64,000 nt of DNA from JAWKOK01 sp963848115 (GCA_963848115.1 CAWKCP010000007.1:930001-994000); one strand, 5' to 3'. Positions 47,850 to 57,259 are shown, numbered from the stretch's first letter. Program-made: numbers and translations. Notes: a model not told the origin generated them from the sequence alone.

Positions 47850-47895
47850 AGATGTAGCGACACAGCAACGGAACCGTTGCTGTGTCGCTACATCT
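47850..47895. repeat. Perfect 46-base palindrome (22-bp stem, 2-base loop)
   Basis: Bases 47850-47871 are exactly complementary to 47874-47895, with AA between. The arm includes GTAGCGACACAGCAACGG. No T-run follows, and no second copy was seen in the window. It sits between the DUF1269 and second channel genes. Confidence 0.6.
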
Positions 47896-47952
47896 GGCGT
47901 CGATTGGCGATCCGCTTATATTCTGTGTACACTCACCTCGGAAGTGTTCGTC

Positions 47953-48357
47953 ATGAAATTCTCCCTGCATTTTAGCAGAGCATTTCTAGTCTTGCTGTGG
48001 TTTGCATTTCCTCTGTGGGGCGCGCTTGCCGTGCTGATCACCCTAGGTGGCTGCTTGCTGGCAGTGGTAGACGACCTGTCAATTGCCCAAGGCATCTATT
48101 TTGCGTGGGTCACCAGTACAACGGTTGGCTACGGCGATCTAACGCCGACTTCCGATGCATCGCGGCTACTGGCCATCCTCATTGCGTTTCTTGGCATGCC
48201 ATTGAACGGCTTGATCGTTGCATTGTCTGTTCTGGCGGCCAGGTTGGCCGTTGATAAGCACAGCCGCCTCGATCAACTGATCCAAGGTGCGGGAGCGCTT
48301 TCGTTCTTAAGTCTTGACGATAACGCCGAAGACGATCGTGGAGAAACGTCTGACTAG
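47953..48357 (+). CDS. Two-helix ion channel pore protein
   Basis: A 134-residue protein with an outer helix (FLVLLWFAFPLWGALAVLIT), a pore loop carrying TTVGYGD near residue 57, and an inner helix (LLAILIAFLGMPLNGLIVAL). The K+ selectivity filter is intact. The short acidic tail lacks regulatory domains. ATG 47953 has GGAAG 9 bases upstream; GTG 47944 is an in-frame alternative. It is a paralogue of the channel at 42023-42448, with a different tail. Confidence 0.85.
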   Translation: MKFSLHFSRAFLVLLWFAFPLWGALAVLITLGGCLLAVVDDLSIAQGIYFAWVTSTTVGYGDLTPTSDASRLLAILIAFLGMPLNGLIVALSVLAARLAVDKHSRLDQLIQGAGALSFLSLDDNAEDDRGETSD

Positions 48358-48382
48358 AACCATCTATTTTCAGTACTTCACG

Positions 48383-48530
48383 ATTTGTCATTCTGAGCGG
48401 GTATTTTCGAGCACGTCGCTCTGGCAAAAGGCCAGCGAAGAATCTCGCTTTTCACCGAATCGTGAGCTACTGATTTTGGAAGGTCGAGTGTGGCAGGTCT
48501 CTCGCTCTCTGGTCACGCCGATTCGGTGAA
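48383..48530. repeat. TGTCATTCTGAGCGG-type element with inner inverted repeat
   Basis: TTTGTCATTCTGAGCGGG and GCGAAGAATCTCGC mark the intergenic family. TTCACCGAATCG (48451-48462) is repeated exactly inverted at 48518-48529. It lies upstream of the amidohydrolase gene. Confidence 0.5.
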
Positions 48531-48547
48531 AGAAAGGTGATTAATAC

Positions 48548-49594
48548 ATGTGCACTAGCATTATTCTCACTGCCCAAGATGGTAGCCCAATCTATGCACG
48601 CACCATGGAATGGGGCGGATTCGATCTAAAATCCGAACTCGTTCTCGTGCCGCGAAAGACGTCCTTCACGTCGCAGCTAACCGGCGACACGCAGGGCCTG
48701 ACCTGGCAGAATCAACATGGATTTATCGCCGTCAACGCAGCGAATTTGCCCTACGCAACGGATGGGATGAATGAAACGGGTCTGACCGTCGGTGTGCTCT
48801 ACCTTCCTGGCTTCGCCAAATATCAGGAGATGGTGGACGGGGAAGAGGCAACCTCGCTGAACAACCTGGACTTGGCCGGCTACATCCTCGGGCAGTTCCA
48901 GCGCACAGAAGATATCAAGGCTGCGCTGCCGACGTTGCGCGTGCTTTACAATGAAGATCTGGACAAGGCCTTTGGCGCACCCGTACCTCTCCATTGGGTC
49001 ATTACCGATAATGGCGGAAGCTCTGTGGTCGTCGAATATTTAGACGGCGAGTTGCATCTCCACGACAACAAGATTGGGGTTATGACCAATTCACCCGGTT
49101 ACGACTGGCATTTACTCAACCTGCGCAACTATTCCGATCTCCAGCCCCACGATCTGCCGACCAACAGAGAGATCAACGGCGTCTCCATGGCTCCCTTTGG
49201 CGCCGGCAGCGGCATGCATGGCTTGCCTGGTGATGTCACACCGCCCTCTCGCTTTATCCGTGCAGTCGCCTTCAAGCAGACCACATTGCCTTTTGCCGAT
49301 GCCGACGCCGGCGTCCGCGAAGCCGCTCGCATCCTGCACAATTTCGATATTCCCCGCGGACTGGTGCGTGAAGGAGAACATGACGGTCAAATAATCGCCG
49401 GAGCCACCCAATGGTCTGTCATCGGCGATATCAGGAACAGGCGCTATTTCTATTGGACTGAGCATAATCGTCGGATGCGCCTGGTCGACTTGCGCAAACT
49501 GGATTTCAACGGCAGCAAGCCCCTTGCGATTCCACTTGATGAAACGCCCGCCGAAGATATCAAAGACCGGACCGGCGACTTCGTGCAGAAATAG
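48548..49594 (+). CDS. Linear amide C-N hydrolase (choloylglycine hydrolase family)
   Basis: A 348-residue Ntn-hydrolase. Cys2 (MCTSIIL), exposed after removal of the initiator Met, is the catalytic nucleophile. The family pattern continues with ARTMEWG (Arg), ITDNGGSSVVVEY (Asp), MTNSPGYDWHL (Asn/Arg region) and GVSMAPFGAGSG. Bile-salt hydrolases and penicillin V acylases belong here, but free-living members also act on N-acyl-homoserine lactones or other amides. No signal peptide is present. AAAGGTG lies 8 bases upstream. Confidence 0.93.
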   Translation: MCTSIILTAQDGSPIYARTMEWGGFDLKSELVLVPRKTSFTSQLTGDTQGLTWQNQHGFIAVNAANLPYATDGMNETGLTVGVLYLPGFAKYQEMVDGEEATSLNNLDLAGYILGQFQRTEDIKAALPTLRVLYNEDLDKAFGAPVPLHWVITDNGGSSVVVEYLDGELHLHDNKIGVMTNSPGYDWHLLNLRNYSDLQPHDLPTNREINGVSMAPFGAGSGMHGLPGDVTPPSRFIRAVAFKQTTLPFADADAGVREAARILHNFDIPRGLVREGEHDGQIIAGATQWSVIGDIRNRRYFYWTEHNRRMRLVDLRKLDFNGSKPLAIPLDETPAEDIKDRTGDFVQK

Positions 49595-49629
49595 GCAGCA
49601 ACACCAAATCACTCACGAGGAGATGTCCA

Positions 49630-49737
49630 ATGAACGTACCGTTCAACGCCGACGTCATCTGTACCGACGGATCCTGCGGCAAGACCACGAAGGTCATTAT
49701 CGATAGGGAGCATGCCCATGCTGCAAGCAATCGGTGA
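49630..49737 (+). CDS. Truncated PRC-barrel-like N-terminus (35 residues)
   Basis: ATG 49630 has GAGGAG 7 bases upstream and encodes a 35-residue peptide containing VICTDGSCGKTTKVIIDRE. The pattern C-T-D-G-x-C-G-x-T-x-V-I-I matches my recollection of the first strands of PRC-barrel proteins common in Chloroflexota, which continue for another 60 or more residues absent here. It ends in unrelated sequence that overlaps the next start by 20 bases. It may be a gene remnant, or a translational leader for the downstream gene. Confidence 0.45.
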   Translation: MNVPFNADVICTDGSCGKTTKVIIDREHAHAASNR

Positions 49738-50395
49738 GACGCTCACCGCCGCCACCGCGATTGCGATCAGTATCTTGCCCATCGTTGGACTCATCGTGTT
49801 CGTCACTTCCAAGGGCGGACGGATAAAGGGAGCCGCCTTCGCCCTAGGATGGTTCCTCTCCCTCTGGGTCGCGACATTCCTCCTGGCGTGGCTTGGCAAC
49901 GCAGCGATGTCCGCTTCAAACGGCGGTGATTCTCCGACCTGGGCCGTTCTTCTCCAGGCCGGGCTGGGCATGCTTTTCCTGGTCATGGGCGTCCTGACTT
50001 TCACCAGGCGGCCAAAAGACCCTTTGCAGGTCAAAGAGCCCAAATGGATGGTAGCCGTCGACTCGTCGTCTGCCATCGTTGCGTTTGGGGTTGGCGCCCT
50101 TTTGGTCGTGGCGAATGGCAAGAACCTGCCGCTCATTGTCTTGGCTGCGGTCGACTATAGTCAGGCGAACCTCAGCGTGGTGCAACTGGCCATCGTGGTC
50201 ACAGTCTTCGCCCTGATTGGGGCGTCCCTTATGTTCGTCCCCACTGTGATCGCGCTTGTCGCGCCCAACTCCTCGGCGAAAGTTCTCGATGAGATGCGGA
50301 CATGGCTTATCGTTCACGAAGCCCCAATATTGGCGATCATCTTTGTGCTGATGGGAGTGAGCTTCCTTGGGAAGGCCATTTCCGCCCTTGGCTAG
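49718..50395 (+). CDS. GAP/SfLAP family membrane protein
   Basis: A 225-residue protein with six helices, an internal GGRIKGAAFALGWFLSLW stretch after helix 1, and a polar loop FTRRPKDPLQVKEPKWM between helices 3 and 4. This is the GAP (Sap, sulfolipid-1-addressing-protein-like) layout, related to LysE-type exporters. ATG 49718 has GGGAG exactly 7 bases upstream, preferable to ATG 49712, which leaves only one base of spacing. Substrate is unknown. It overlaps the PRC-barrel remnant. Confidence 0.75.
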   Translation: MLQAIGETLTAATAIAISILPIVGLIVFVTSKGGRIKGAAFALGWFLSLWVATFLLAWLGNAAMSASNGGDSPTWAVLLQAGLGMLFLVMGVLTFTRRPKDPLQVKEPKWMVAVDSSSAIVAFGVGALLVVANGKNLPLIVLAAVDYSQANLSVVQLAIVVTVFALIGASLMFVPTVIALVAPNSSAKVLDEMRTWLIVHEAPILAIIFVLMGVSFLGKAISALG

Positions 50396-50668
50396 CCTGG
50401 AAGTGCCGGGGACACGCTACCATACCAATATCTTTCACTTTCTCAACCGTTATCGACCAACATAGGGCAGGGCAAATGTATAGTATTTTCTGCCATCATT
50501 CCCTACTGCCGCAGCCCCAGCAATCTGCTGCGTAACGTTGGTTCCGGACCAGCGACACCTGGGGCACGGTAATTGCCTCAGGTCAGAATGATCTACTTAT
50601 CCTGGCCGTGGTGATCGTGCTGGATACTAATTGCTGGTAATTTTGAGGGAGAACACGGGATTGTGACG

Positions 50669-51844
50669 ATGAACGAAAAAAATGATTCTCCAGACCGGCG
50701 GCCGATTTCTGGATTCACGGAGCGACCGCAACAGAAGGTGGAATACGCAGAGGATGCCGAACGCCTGGCGCAGGGCATTGCTCTCATATTTGGTCTCGCT
50801 CAACTACTCAGTGTCGTGTTGCTCTATTCTCGAGGAAATGGCGTTTCGTTGGTCGATGGTCCCAACAGTGTGGGCGCCCATGCCCTCATCAGCAGTTTGC
50901 TGATTTCGCTGCTCATCAGTCCGTTGGCCTATCTGCGCGGGCTCAAGTTTCGCTACACGAGTTACGTGGACGAGAAGCATGGAGAGCATCGCTGGAGTGT
51001 CGTGCCGGTAACCATCGGCACGACACTGCTGGTTTTGCTGCTTGTGACCATTGGCTTTGAAGTGGTCAGCCGGGCATTCATCAACGTCAAGCTTGATCTG
51101 GCCTCGACAGCGGCCATCCTGACCATTCTGACCGGTGTACTCACCTATCTGATCGTGACGCGACTGATGTTGACCAAGACTTCGGCGCTGCTGGTACATC
51201 TCGCTGTGTTCTATCTATTTGCCACGCTCTTCTTCTCAACCTATGGGCAGGATAATCCTATTTGGTGGCAACGCTCATTCAGCTATTTGGGGATGGATGA
51301 CTCGAACACCCGGCTGATCTTTGATCTCGGCTTGATCCTGACGGGCGCACTCATTCTCGCATGGCAGTACTTCTTCATGGACGCTTTCGCCATGTTAGGA
51401 GACCGGAACCTGATCAAACCACGCGGCATCACCATTGTACGTGTGGTTCTGATCGCTGCGGGCGTGGCGCTTGCCTTTGTCGGCATCTTTCGGTATGGTT
51501 TGAGCCCATTGACCAACGTAATACATGACGTATCGGCGACCGGTGTAGGTGTCATGAGCGGACTCCTGATGATCTCGCTCCGCTGGGTGGTTCCGGGTTA
51601 TCAACGCATATTCTACCTCATCTCCGCGGTCATGGCCGTGTTGATGCTGTCGGCGGCAGCGTTGAAAGTCGCGGGCTTCTACTCATTGGTAGGTTTGGAG
51701 TTGGGCGCCTTTGTACTGGCAGGTCTCTGGTTGCTTCTGTTCTATCGTAATACCGAACTGTTGGTGGCGCGGGTACTTGTCGACGATAGCAACCAGGACA
51801 CCAGCGAAAGAAGGAGCGCCCAGCATGGCCACAAAAACGGATAA
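50669..51844 (+). CDS. Polytopic membrane protein, DUF998-like
   Basis: A 391-residue protein with a polar first 35 residues (EKNDSPDRRPISG) and about ten helices. The second half (residues about 190-370) resembles DUF998 proteins: FFSTYGQDNPIWWQRSFSYLG, then repeated hydrophobic spans. No catalytic motif is visible. The start is uncertain, ATG 50669 or GTG 50663; the nearest GGAG is rather far for the ATG. It overlaps the SulP gene by 20 bases, so the two are co-transcribed. The intergenic 273 bases upstream contain a REP half-site and nothing else. Confidence 0.6.
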   Translation: MNEKNDSPDRRPISGFTERPQQKVEYAEDAERLAQGIALIFGLAQLLSVVLLYSRGNGVSLVDGPNSVGAHALISSLLISLLISPLAYLRGLKFRYTSYVDEKHGEHRWSVVPVTIGTTLLVLLLVTIGFEVVSRAFINVKLDLASTAAILTILTGVLTYLIVTRLMLTKTSALLVHLAVFYLFATLFFSTYGQDNPIWWQRSFSYLGMDDSNTRLIFDLGLILTGALILAWQYFFMDAFAMLGDRNLIKPRGITIVRVVLIAAGVALAFVGIFRYGLSPLTNVIHDVSATGVGVMSGLLMISLRWVVPGYQRIFYLISAVMAVLMLSAAALKVAGFYSLVGLELGAFVLAGLWLLLFYRNTELLVARVLVDDSNQDTSERRSAQHGHKNG

Positions 51845-53564
51845 ACAGGCTGCAAAGCCCAGCCGGCTTGCTCAAATGATGCCCATCTTCCAATGGCTGC
51901 CGGCGTACAATCGAGCGTGGTTCAAGAGCGACATCATTGCCGGGCTATCGGTTTGGGCGTTGATGGTGCCTTCGGCCATGGGGTATGCCACCATCAGCGG
52001 CGTGCCGGTCCAATACGGCCTCTATGCCGCGGCCGCCGGTCTGGTCGGTTTCGCGCTTTTCACTACCTCACGGCAGGTGACTCAAGGTCCCAGTTCATCG
52101 ACGGCTGCCGTCGTCGGCGCTGCCGTGCTGGCCGTCGCCGCCGCAGGGTCTGATGAAGCGGTTGCCATGGCCGCGGCGATTGCGCTGGTTGCCGGTCTAC
52201 TCTATATCGTCATGTACCTGCTGAAGCTCGGGTGGATATCCGAGCTGCTTTCCGCCAGCGTCCTAACCGGCTTCACCTTTGGCGTCGGCATCAGCATTGT
52301 CGCCGGCGAGTTGTTCAAGATCGCCGGAACCGCCTCATCCGGGTCGAACACCTGGGAGAAGCTGTGGGCCTGGATCACCAGTTTGCCCCAGGCCAACGCC
52401 GCAACCTTGATCGTGGGCGTTCTGGCATTGGTTCTGGTCTTCGGCCTCAAGCTGTTTGCGCCCAAAATTCCCGGTGCGCTGGCAACGGTCGCGCTGGGCA
52501 TTGCCGCATCCATGCTGCTGAACCTTGGCGCGTTGGGCGTAGCACTTATCGGCGATGTGCCCCGCGGCCTTCCCAGTTTTGTGATCCCCGATTTTGGCCT
52601 GATCTTCGCGAATTTGCCGCTGATCTTGGGCGCGTCAGTTTCGCTCTTGCTGATCGGCTTTTCAGTCACAACCGCTGCCGTGCGTGAGTATGCCGACAAG
52701 CACAACTACCGGATCGACATCAATCAGGAACTGTTGGCCCAGGGCACGTCCAATCTTTTTGCCAGCTTTTTCCAGGGCTTTTTCGAAAATGCCAGTCTCT
52801 CCAAAAGCCCTGTCAATGACGAATCGGGCGCCCGATCGCAGATGTCCAACCTGGCCCAGGCCCTCTTCATCATACTCACATTGGTCTTCCTTGCGCCGCT
52901 CTTTTCAGACTTGCCCCAAGCCGTCCTCGGGGCCGTGATCATTGAAGCAATGGTCATGGGCGTGATGGATGTCAAGGAGATGAGGCGCTTGTTCCACGTC
53001 AAACGCTTCGATTTTTACGGAGCCCTGGCCGCGCTGCTGGGCGTGCTCACCTTCGGCATCTTGCCTGGCGTGCTCATCGGCGTGGCGCTCTCGTTCATCT
53101 GGCTTGTCGCCGTTTCTGCACTGCCCACCATTCCGGAACTGGGGCGAAAACCGAACACCAATGCCTTCTATGGCCTGAAGCAGCACCCGGACGGCCAGAC
53201 GTTTCCCGGCCTCAGCATCCTGCGCTTCGACGGCGGGCTGTTCTTTGTCAACGCCGACGCCTTGACCGATCGCTTACGTGATGTCCGTCTTCACGCAGAT
53301 CCCCCCTTGAGAAGCGTGATACTCAGCATGGAAGGCGTTGACTATGTAGATGCCGTCGGTTCCGATGCGCTGATGAAAGTCGCAGTGGCCGGCAAAGATA
53401 TTGGCATCGACCTGCACCTGGCGCGTGTCAAACCGCAGGTTCTGGATGTCTTGCAGCGTGACGGCTTCATCGACCTGGTGGGCGCCGGCTGCATTCACGA
53501 CGACATCGCTGATGCGGTCCAGGCCTATCTGGACGAGCGTTCTGTGAAAGATCCGACCGGATAG
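51825..53564 (+). CDS. SulP/SLC26 family anion transporter with STAS domain
   Basis: A 579-residue transporter. Twelve to fourteen helices occupy residues about 25-440, with SAMGYATISGVPVQYGLYAA, the SulP signature region, near residue 48. GPSSSTAAVVGAA is the conserved substrate-site segment. The C-terminal STAS domain (about 460-565) includes VDYVDAVGSDALMKV. SulP proteins carry sulfate, bicarbonate or dicarboxylates. AAGGAG precedes ATG 51825 by 9 bases. Coupling to the membrane protein upstream is likely because of the 20-base overlap. Confidence 0.93.
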   Translation: MATKTDKQAAKPSRLAQMMPIFQWLPAYNRAWFKSDIIAGLSVWALMVPSAMGYATISGVPVQYGLYAAAAGLVGFALFTTSRQVTQGPSSSTAAVVGAAVLAVAAAGSDEAVAMAAAIALVAGLLYIVMYLLKLGWISELLSASVLTGFTFGVGISIVAGELFKIAGTASSGSNTWEKLWAWITSLPQANAATLIVGVLALVLVFGLKLFAPKIPGALATVALGIAASMLLNLGALGVALIGDVPRGLPSFVIPDFGLIFANLPLILGASVSLLLIGFSVTTAAVREYADKHNYRIDINQELLAQGTSNLFASFFQGFFENASLSKSPVNDESGARSQMSNLAQALFIILTLVFLAPLFSDLPQAVLGAVIIEAMVMGVMDVKEMRRLFHVKRFDFYGALAALLGVLTFGILPGVLIGVALSFIWLVAVSALPTIPELGRKPNTNAFYGLKQHPDGQTFPGLSILRFDGGLFFVNADALTDRLRDVRLHADPPLRSVILSMEGVDYVDAVGSDALMKVAVAGKDIGIDLHLARVKPQVLDVLQRDGFIDLVGAGCIHDDIADAVQAYLDERSVKDPTG

Positions 53565-53654
53565 AAACGCACACCCTGGATCACGCCCAGAACCCGATTT
53601 AGGTGAGTTGGCACTTTGCGCCTGCTCCGCAAATAGAGTGTGTTGACGCATCTG

Positions 53655-53874
53655 GCTACCGGACACTTTGCGATTTGTCATTCTGAACGGGTACTCCAGA
53701 GGGTTTTGCAGTCGGGAAGCGCACCGTCAATGATGGAAGATTCTGTAGCGCATGTGCCGCCAGTGAAGAATCTCTACAGGTTGTGAGCGTAGAGACCCTT
53801 CGCTGGGTTCTCATCGGCCACGAAGGATCTCGGATGACCCACTCAGGGTGACAGGTTCGAAAGTGTACGGTAGC
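53655..53874. repeat. MITE-like element with terminal inverted repeats
   Basis: CTACCGGACACTTTGCGA (53655-53672) and TTCGAAAGTGTACGGTAG (near 53857-53874) are inverted copies with one mismatch and one indel. Inside are TTGTCATTCTGAACGGGT and a right-hand CACTCAGGGTGACAGG in opposite sense, plus GAAGAATCTC and GAGACCCTTCGC. The element is about 220 bases and has no coding capacity. No matching transposase is in the window. Confidence 0.6.
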
Positions 53875-53935
53875 AAGTTGAAGCATTCTAGGATGGGAAA
53901 CGTGACTGACGACCAACATAACAACCGACCCACCA

Positions 53936-54225
53936 ATGTGGCAGCCCGGATCGAACATACTCACACACTTCCGATGGCGAGCGTCCCTGCTTCGCTTTCT
54001 GGTCAACGCCGTCACCCTCTTCGTTATTGTGGTTTTGACGTCCCAAGTCTACTTCGTGAACCCAACGTTTCTGAATCTGCTCCTATTGGCGCTGGCTGCG
54101 GGGAGCGGATCCTATGGACAATTGATGTTCAGCCGGTCCAGAGCGGTTGAACAGTGGTCGGCGTCATTCTGTCGGTCCTGGTCAACATGATCTCAAAGAC
54201 GCCTCAGGATCCTGACAGCCAATCA
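53936..54225 (+). pseudogene. Decayed phage-holin-like (4-TM superfamily IV) gene
   Basis: One frame gives LLRFLVNAVTLFVIVVLTSQ and NPTFLNLLLLALAAGS, matching the first half of small PF04020-type membrane proteins. Another frame at about 54154 gives VVGVILSVLVNMISKTPQDP, matching their last helix. The middle, including the expected third helix, is missing or scrambled, so more than one indel is needed. This is a degraded gene. The family name does not imply phage here; such proteins are common chromosomal genes. The remaining bases to 54314 show nothing else. Confidence 0.5.
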
Positions 54226-54314
54226 GCGATATCTATTGCCCGGAGTGGAACTGTACGTCCGTGTCCGCCGGGATTTTCCAGGCAATTACTCAGTATTCTC
54301 GTTGGAGACCCTTC

Positions 54315-55982
54315 ATGTTTGTCGAAACCGTCTTCAAGAGACCATCCCGAATTGGCATCATCTGCGGTATGGTCTTCCTGGCCTACTCTCTGACGCCATC
54401 GCTGATCCCCCGATCATGGGTCGAGCAGGCCGCCATTGCCGCGCTCTCATTCCTGTGCGGTTATGGGATCGGTGTGGGGATAGCGGCGCTCTGGCGCTAT
54501 CTCCAACTGCCCGCCGTTCCCAAAGCGTATCAGTCGCGTATTGCCTGGATCTTGCTGGCGGCCGCCGCGCTTTTCCTCCTCTTTTTCGTATACCGATCGT
54601 TGGGATGGCAGAACAACGTGCGCCAAACCGTCGGCCTTGGTCCGGCGAAGTCAGTCGATCCCGTGCGCATGTTACTCTTGACCACTGTGCTGACTGCGAT
54701 CTTGCTTCTAATTTTCCGCTCGTTGTGGTGGCTCGCCAAAGCGATTGTACGCCTCGCCAACCGGCTCATTCCCCGCCGCGTCGGGCAGGTGATCGGCATT
54801 GCCGTCGCAGCGCTGGTCATCGTCTTCCTGATCAATGGCCTACTCATCCGCACCATCTTTGACATACTCAATTCGACCTACGCAACGACCAATAGCCAGA
54901 ACTATGAGAATGTCTCTCCGCCGACCTCATCCCTGCGCTCGGGTGGTCCCGACTCGTTGGTCACCTGGGAATCCCTAGGCAAGGAAGGACGGCGTTTTGT
55001 CAGCACGGGACCGACAACAGAGGACATTTCCGAGTTTTGGGGCGTGGAAGCCGAAGCAGAGCCGATTCGCGTCTACATCGGTAGCGAATCGGCTTCCACG
55101 CTGGAGGAACGCGCGGACTTGGCCTTGCAGGAGTTGGTCCGCACCAATGCCTTCGACCGGGAGATCTTGGTGCTGGTGACGTCGACGGGCAATGGCTGGG
55201 TCGACGCCAATTCAGTTGATGCCGTCGAATACATTTTCGGCGGCGAGACGGCCGTTGTAGCCTTTCAGTACTCTTACCTGCCCTCCGTCTATTCACTCCT
55301 GGCCGACAAAGATGCCGCCACGGAATCATCCGTCGCCATGTTCGATAAGATTCATGAATACTGGCGCACGCTCGATCGAGAGGGACGGCCTGACTTCTAT
55401 CTATATGCGCTCAGTCTAGGCACGTATGGTTCTCAGGCTGCGGTTACCAACGTGAGCCAATTGAACGATCCGATCCACGGTGCGCTCTGGGCGGGACCAC
55501 CCTTCGTCAGCGAATTTTGGCAGCAGATTACCAGCCATAGAGATCCCAGTACGCCGATCTGGCTGCCAGTCTATCAAGAGGGTCGCACGATTCGCTTTAC
55601 GAATACGGGAGAGGAACTGGATGACTTGGACGGGGAGTGGCTGCCCAACCGCTTCATCTATCTGCAGCAGGCCGGCGATCCGATTGTCCTCTTTCGGGTC
55701 GATTCCTTCTATCGTGAATTGGAGTGGCTACAGGAGGGCAGTCGCTCGCCCAAAGCGCCGTCCCTCATGCAATGGCGCCCCGTCGTCACCTTCTGGCAAC
55801 TGATCTTCGACATGGTGATGGCGACAGGTGATGCGCTGCCGGATGGCAATGGACATCGCTACAGTAGTGACGCCTACATCGAGTCATGGGTTGCCCTGAC
55901 TGAACCGACGGGCTGGACTGGCGGACAGACGGAAGCCCTCAAGACGTTATTCCGCACGCTCGGAAATCTAAACAAGCCTTAA
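54315..55982 (+). CDS. Membrane-anchored alpha/beta-hydrolase (Abhydrolase_9 family)
   Basis: A 555-residue protein. The N-terminal region (about 1-185) has four or five helices, beginning PSRIGIICGMVFLAYSLTPSL. The C-terminal region holds the hydrolase fold, with YALSLGTYGS around residue 370 as the likely nucleophile elbow, and a late DLDGEWLPNRFIYLQQAGDP segment. This matches the Abhydrolase_9 N- and C-terminal modules. Substrate unknown; a cell-envelope lipid is plausible. GGAGA lies 7 bases before ATG 54315. Confidence 0.85.
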   Translation: MFVETVFKRPSRIGIICGMVFLAYSLTPSLIPRSWVEQAAIAALSFLCGYGIGVGIAALWRYLQLPAVPKAYQSRIAWILLAAAALFLLFFVYRSLGWQNNVRQTVGLGPAKSVDPVRMLLLTTVLTAILLLIFRSLWWLAKAIVRLANRLIPRRVGQVIGIAVAALVIVFLINGLLIRTIFDILNSTYATTNSQNYENVSPPTSSLRSGGPDSLVTWESLGKEGRRFVSTGPTTEDISEFWGVEAEAEPIRVYIGSESASTLEERADLALQELVRTNAFDREILVLVTSTGNGWVDANSVDAVEYIFGGETAVVAFQYSYLPSVYSLLADKDAATESSVAMFDKIHEYWRTLDREGRPDFYLYALSLGTYGSQAAVTNVSQLNDPIHGALWAGPPFVSEFWQQITSHRDPSTPIWLPVYQEGRTIRFTNTGEELDDLDGEWLPNRFIYLQQAGDPIVLFRVDSFYRELEWLQEGSRSPKAPSLMQWRPVVTFWQLIFDMVMATGDALPDGNGHRYSSDAYIESWVALTEPTGWTGGQTEALKTLFRTLGNLNKP

Positions 55983-56041
55983 CTCGTCGAGCCTCAAGAT
56001 CAACGCTCAAGAATGATTCGATTTGGGTCTGATGGCGCTCT

Positions 56042-56795
56042 GAATGGGATCTGAAGCGCCTGGCCGCCAGCGCAGTCGTAGCAGGGCGGGCAACGACTTT
56101 GATGCCAAAGACTGTAGAAAACTTGCCCAGGTTGTGGCGGGCGTCTATCGTGACGCCATGCGCGAAGCCGCCAGCATGTCCATCCTGGACATGTCGAAAA
56201 GGCCTGGCAGGGCTATTTGGAAAGCCTGCCGCTGGAACGACGCCGTCTGCTCATCCGCTATCGCATTGCCGACGCAGCCCTACGCGTCGGCGGCGTCGGC
56301 ACCCGCTTTCGCATTGGTTTGCTGGAAGGGGATAGACCGCAAGACGCCATCATCTTGCAGCAAAAGGAATCTGGCCCTTCCGCCCTGGCCGCCTATCTCA
56401 GGCCCCATCCCTTCACCAACGAAGCTGAGCGCGTTGTGGTCGGCCAGCGACTCATGCAGGCCTCGTCGGATATCTTTCTAGGCTGGAGCAAGGGCGCCAC
56501 AGGGATCGACTTTTACTGGCGGCAACTCAAAGATATGAAAGGCTCATTTGACGTCAATACTCTTGGCCCACAGGGGTTAGGCACTTACTTGGCCATTTGC
56601 GCCGCCTGCTTGGCACGGGCCCATGCCCGCTCGGGCGATCCGATCGCCATCAGCAGCTATCTGGGAAAATCCGATGTTGGGATCAAGGCCATCGGTCAGT
56701 TCGCCATGGCCTATGCCGACCAGTCCAAGAAGGATCATCAGTCTCTGCTCGACGCGATCGACAACGGCCGGGTCGTGGCCACGCCCGGTGTCTGA
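56042..56795 (+). pseudogene. Decayed, 5'-truncated DUF2252 gene
   Basis: Three frames together reproduce the C-terminal half of a DUF2252 protein: EWDLKRLAASAVVAGRA, then (shifted) NDFDAKDCRKLAQVVAGVYR, then (shifted again) AWQGYLESLPLERRRLLIRY through VVGQRLMQASSDIFLGW and LARAHARSGD to GVKAIGQFAMAYAD-like sequence. The N-terminal ~200 residues are absent and at least two indels are present. DUF2252 proteins resemble aminoglycoside-phosphotransferase-fold kinases. This copy cannot make a normal product. Confidence 0.75.
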
Positions 56796-56876
56796 TGTCA
56801 CGGCCGGCACTTTGTCGGAGTGAAGCGAGACAGACCGCGAATGAGGCTGATAGTCAGCGATAGACAGAATCAATTC

Positions 56877-56906
56877 TTGACATATCCACCTCGGGCTGGC
56901 TATACT
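56877..56906 (+). promoter_or_regulatory. Promoter of the T-box/valS transcript
   Basis: TTGACA (56877-56882), an 18-base spacer and TATACT (56901-56906). It places the transcript start near 56913, about 30 bases before the T-box stem I. Confidence 0.65.
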
Positions 56907-56939
56907 GCAACGGTATAATGTCGTGTATCAATATGCAAC

Positions 56940-57200
<261 letters not shown>

Positions 57201-57259
57201 CCGTCAATCAGGCAGTTTTTGCACCATTTGTTGCACAGCGCAGTTTAGGAAACGGACTC

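Noticed and set aside
53936..54225. Prophage signal from the holin-like remnant
   Set aside because: No other phage gene is present, and proteins of this four-helix family are ordinary chromosomal genes in many phyla.
54236..54862. Forward frame of 208 codons overlapping the Abhydrolase_9 start
   Set aside because: It is out of frame with a well-supported membrane hydrolase and has Arg/His/Pro-rich composition typical of a shadow.
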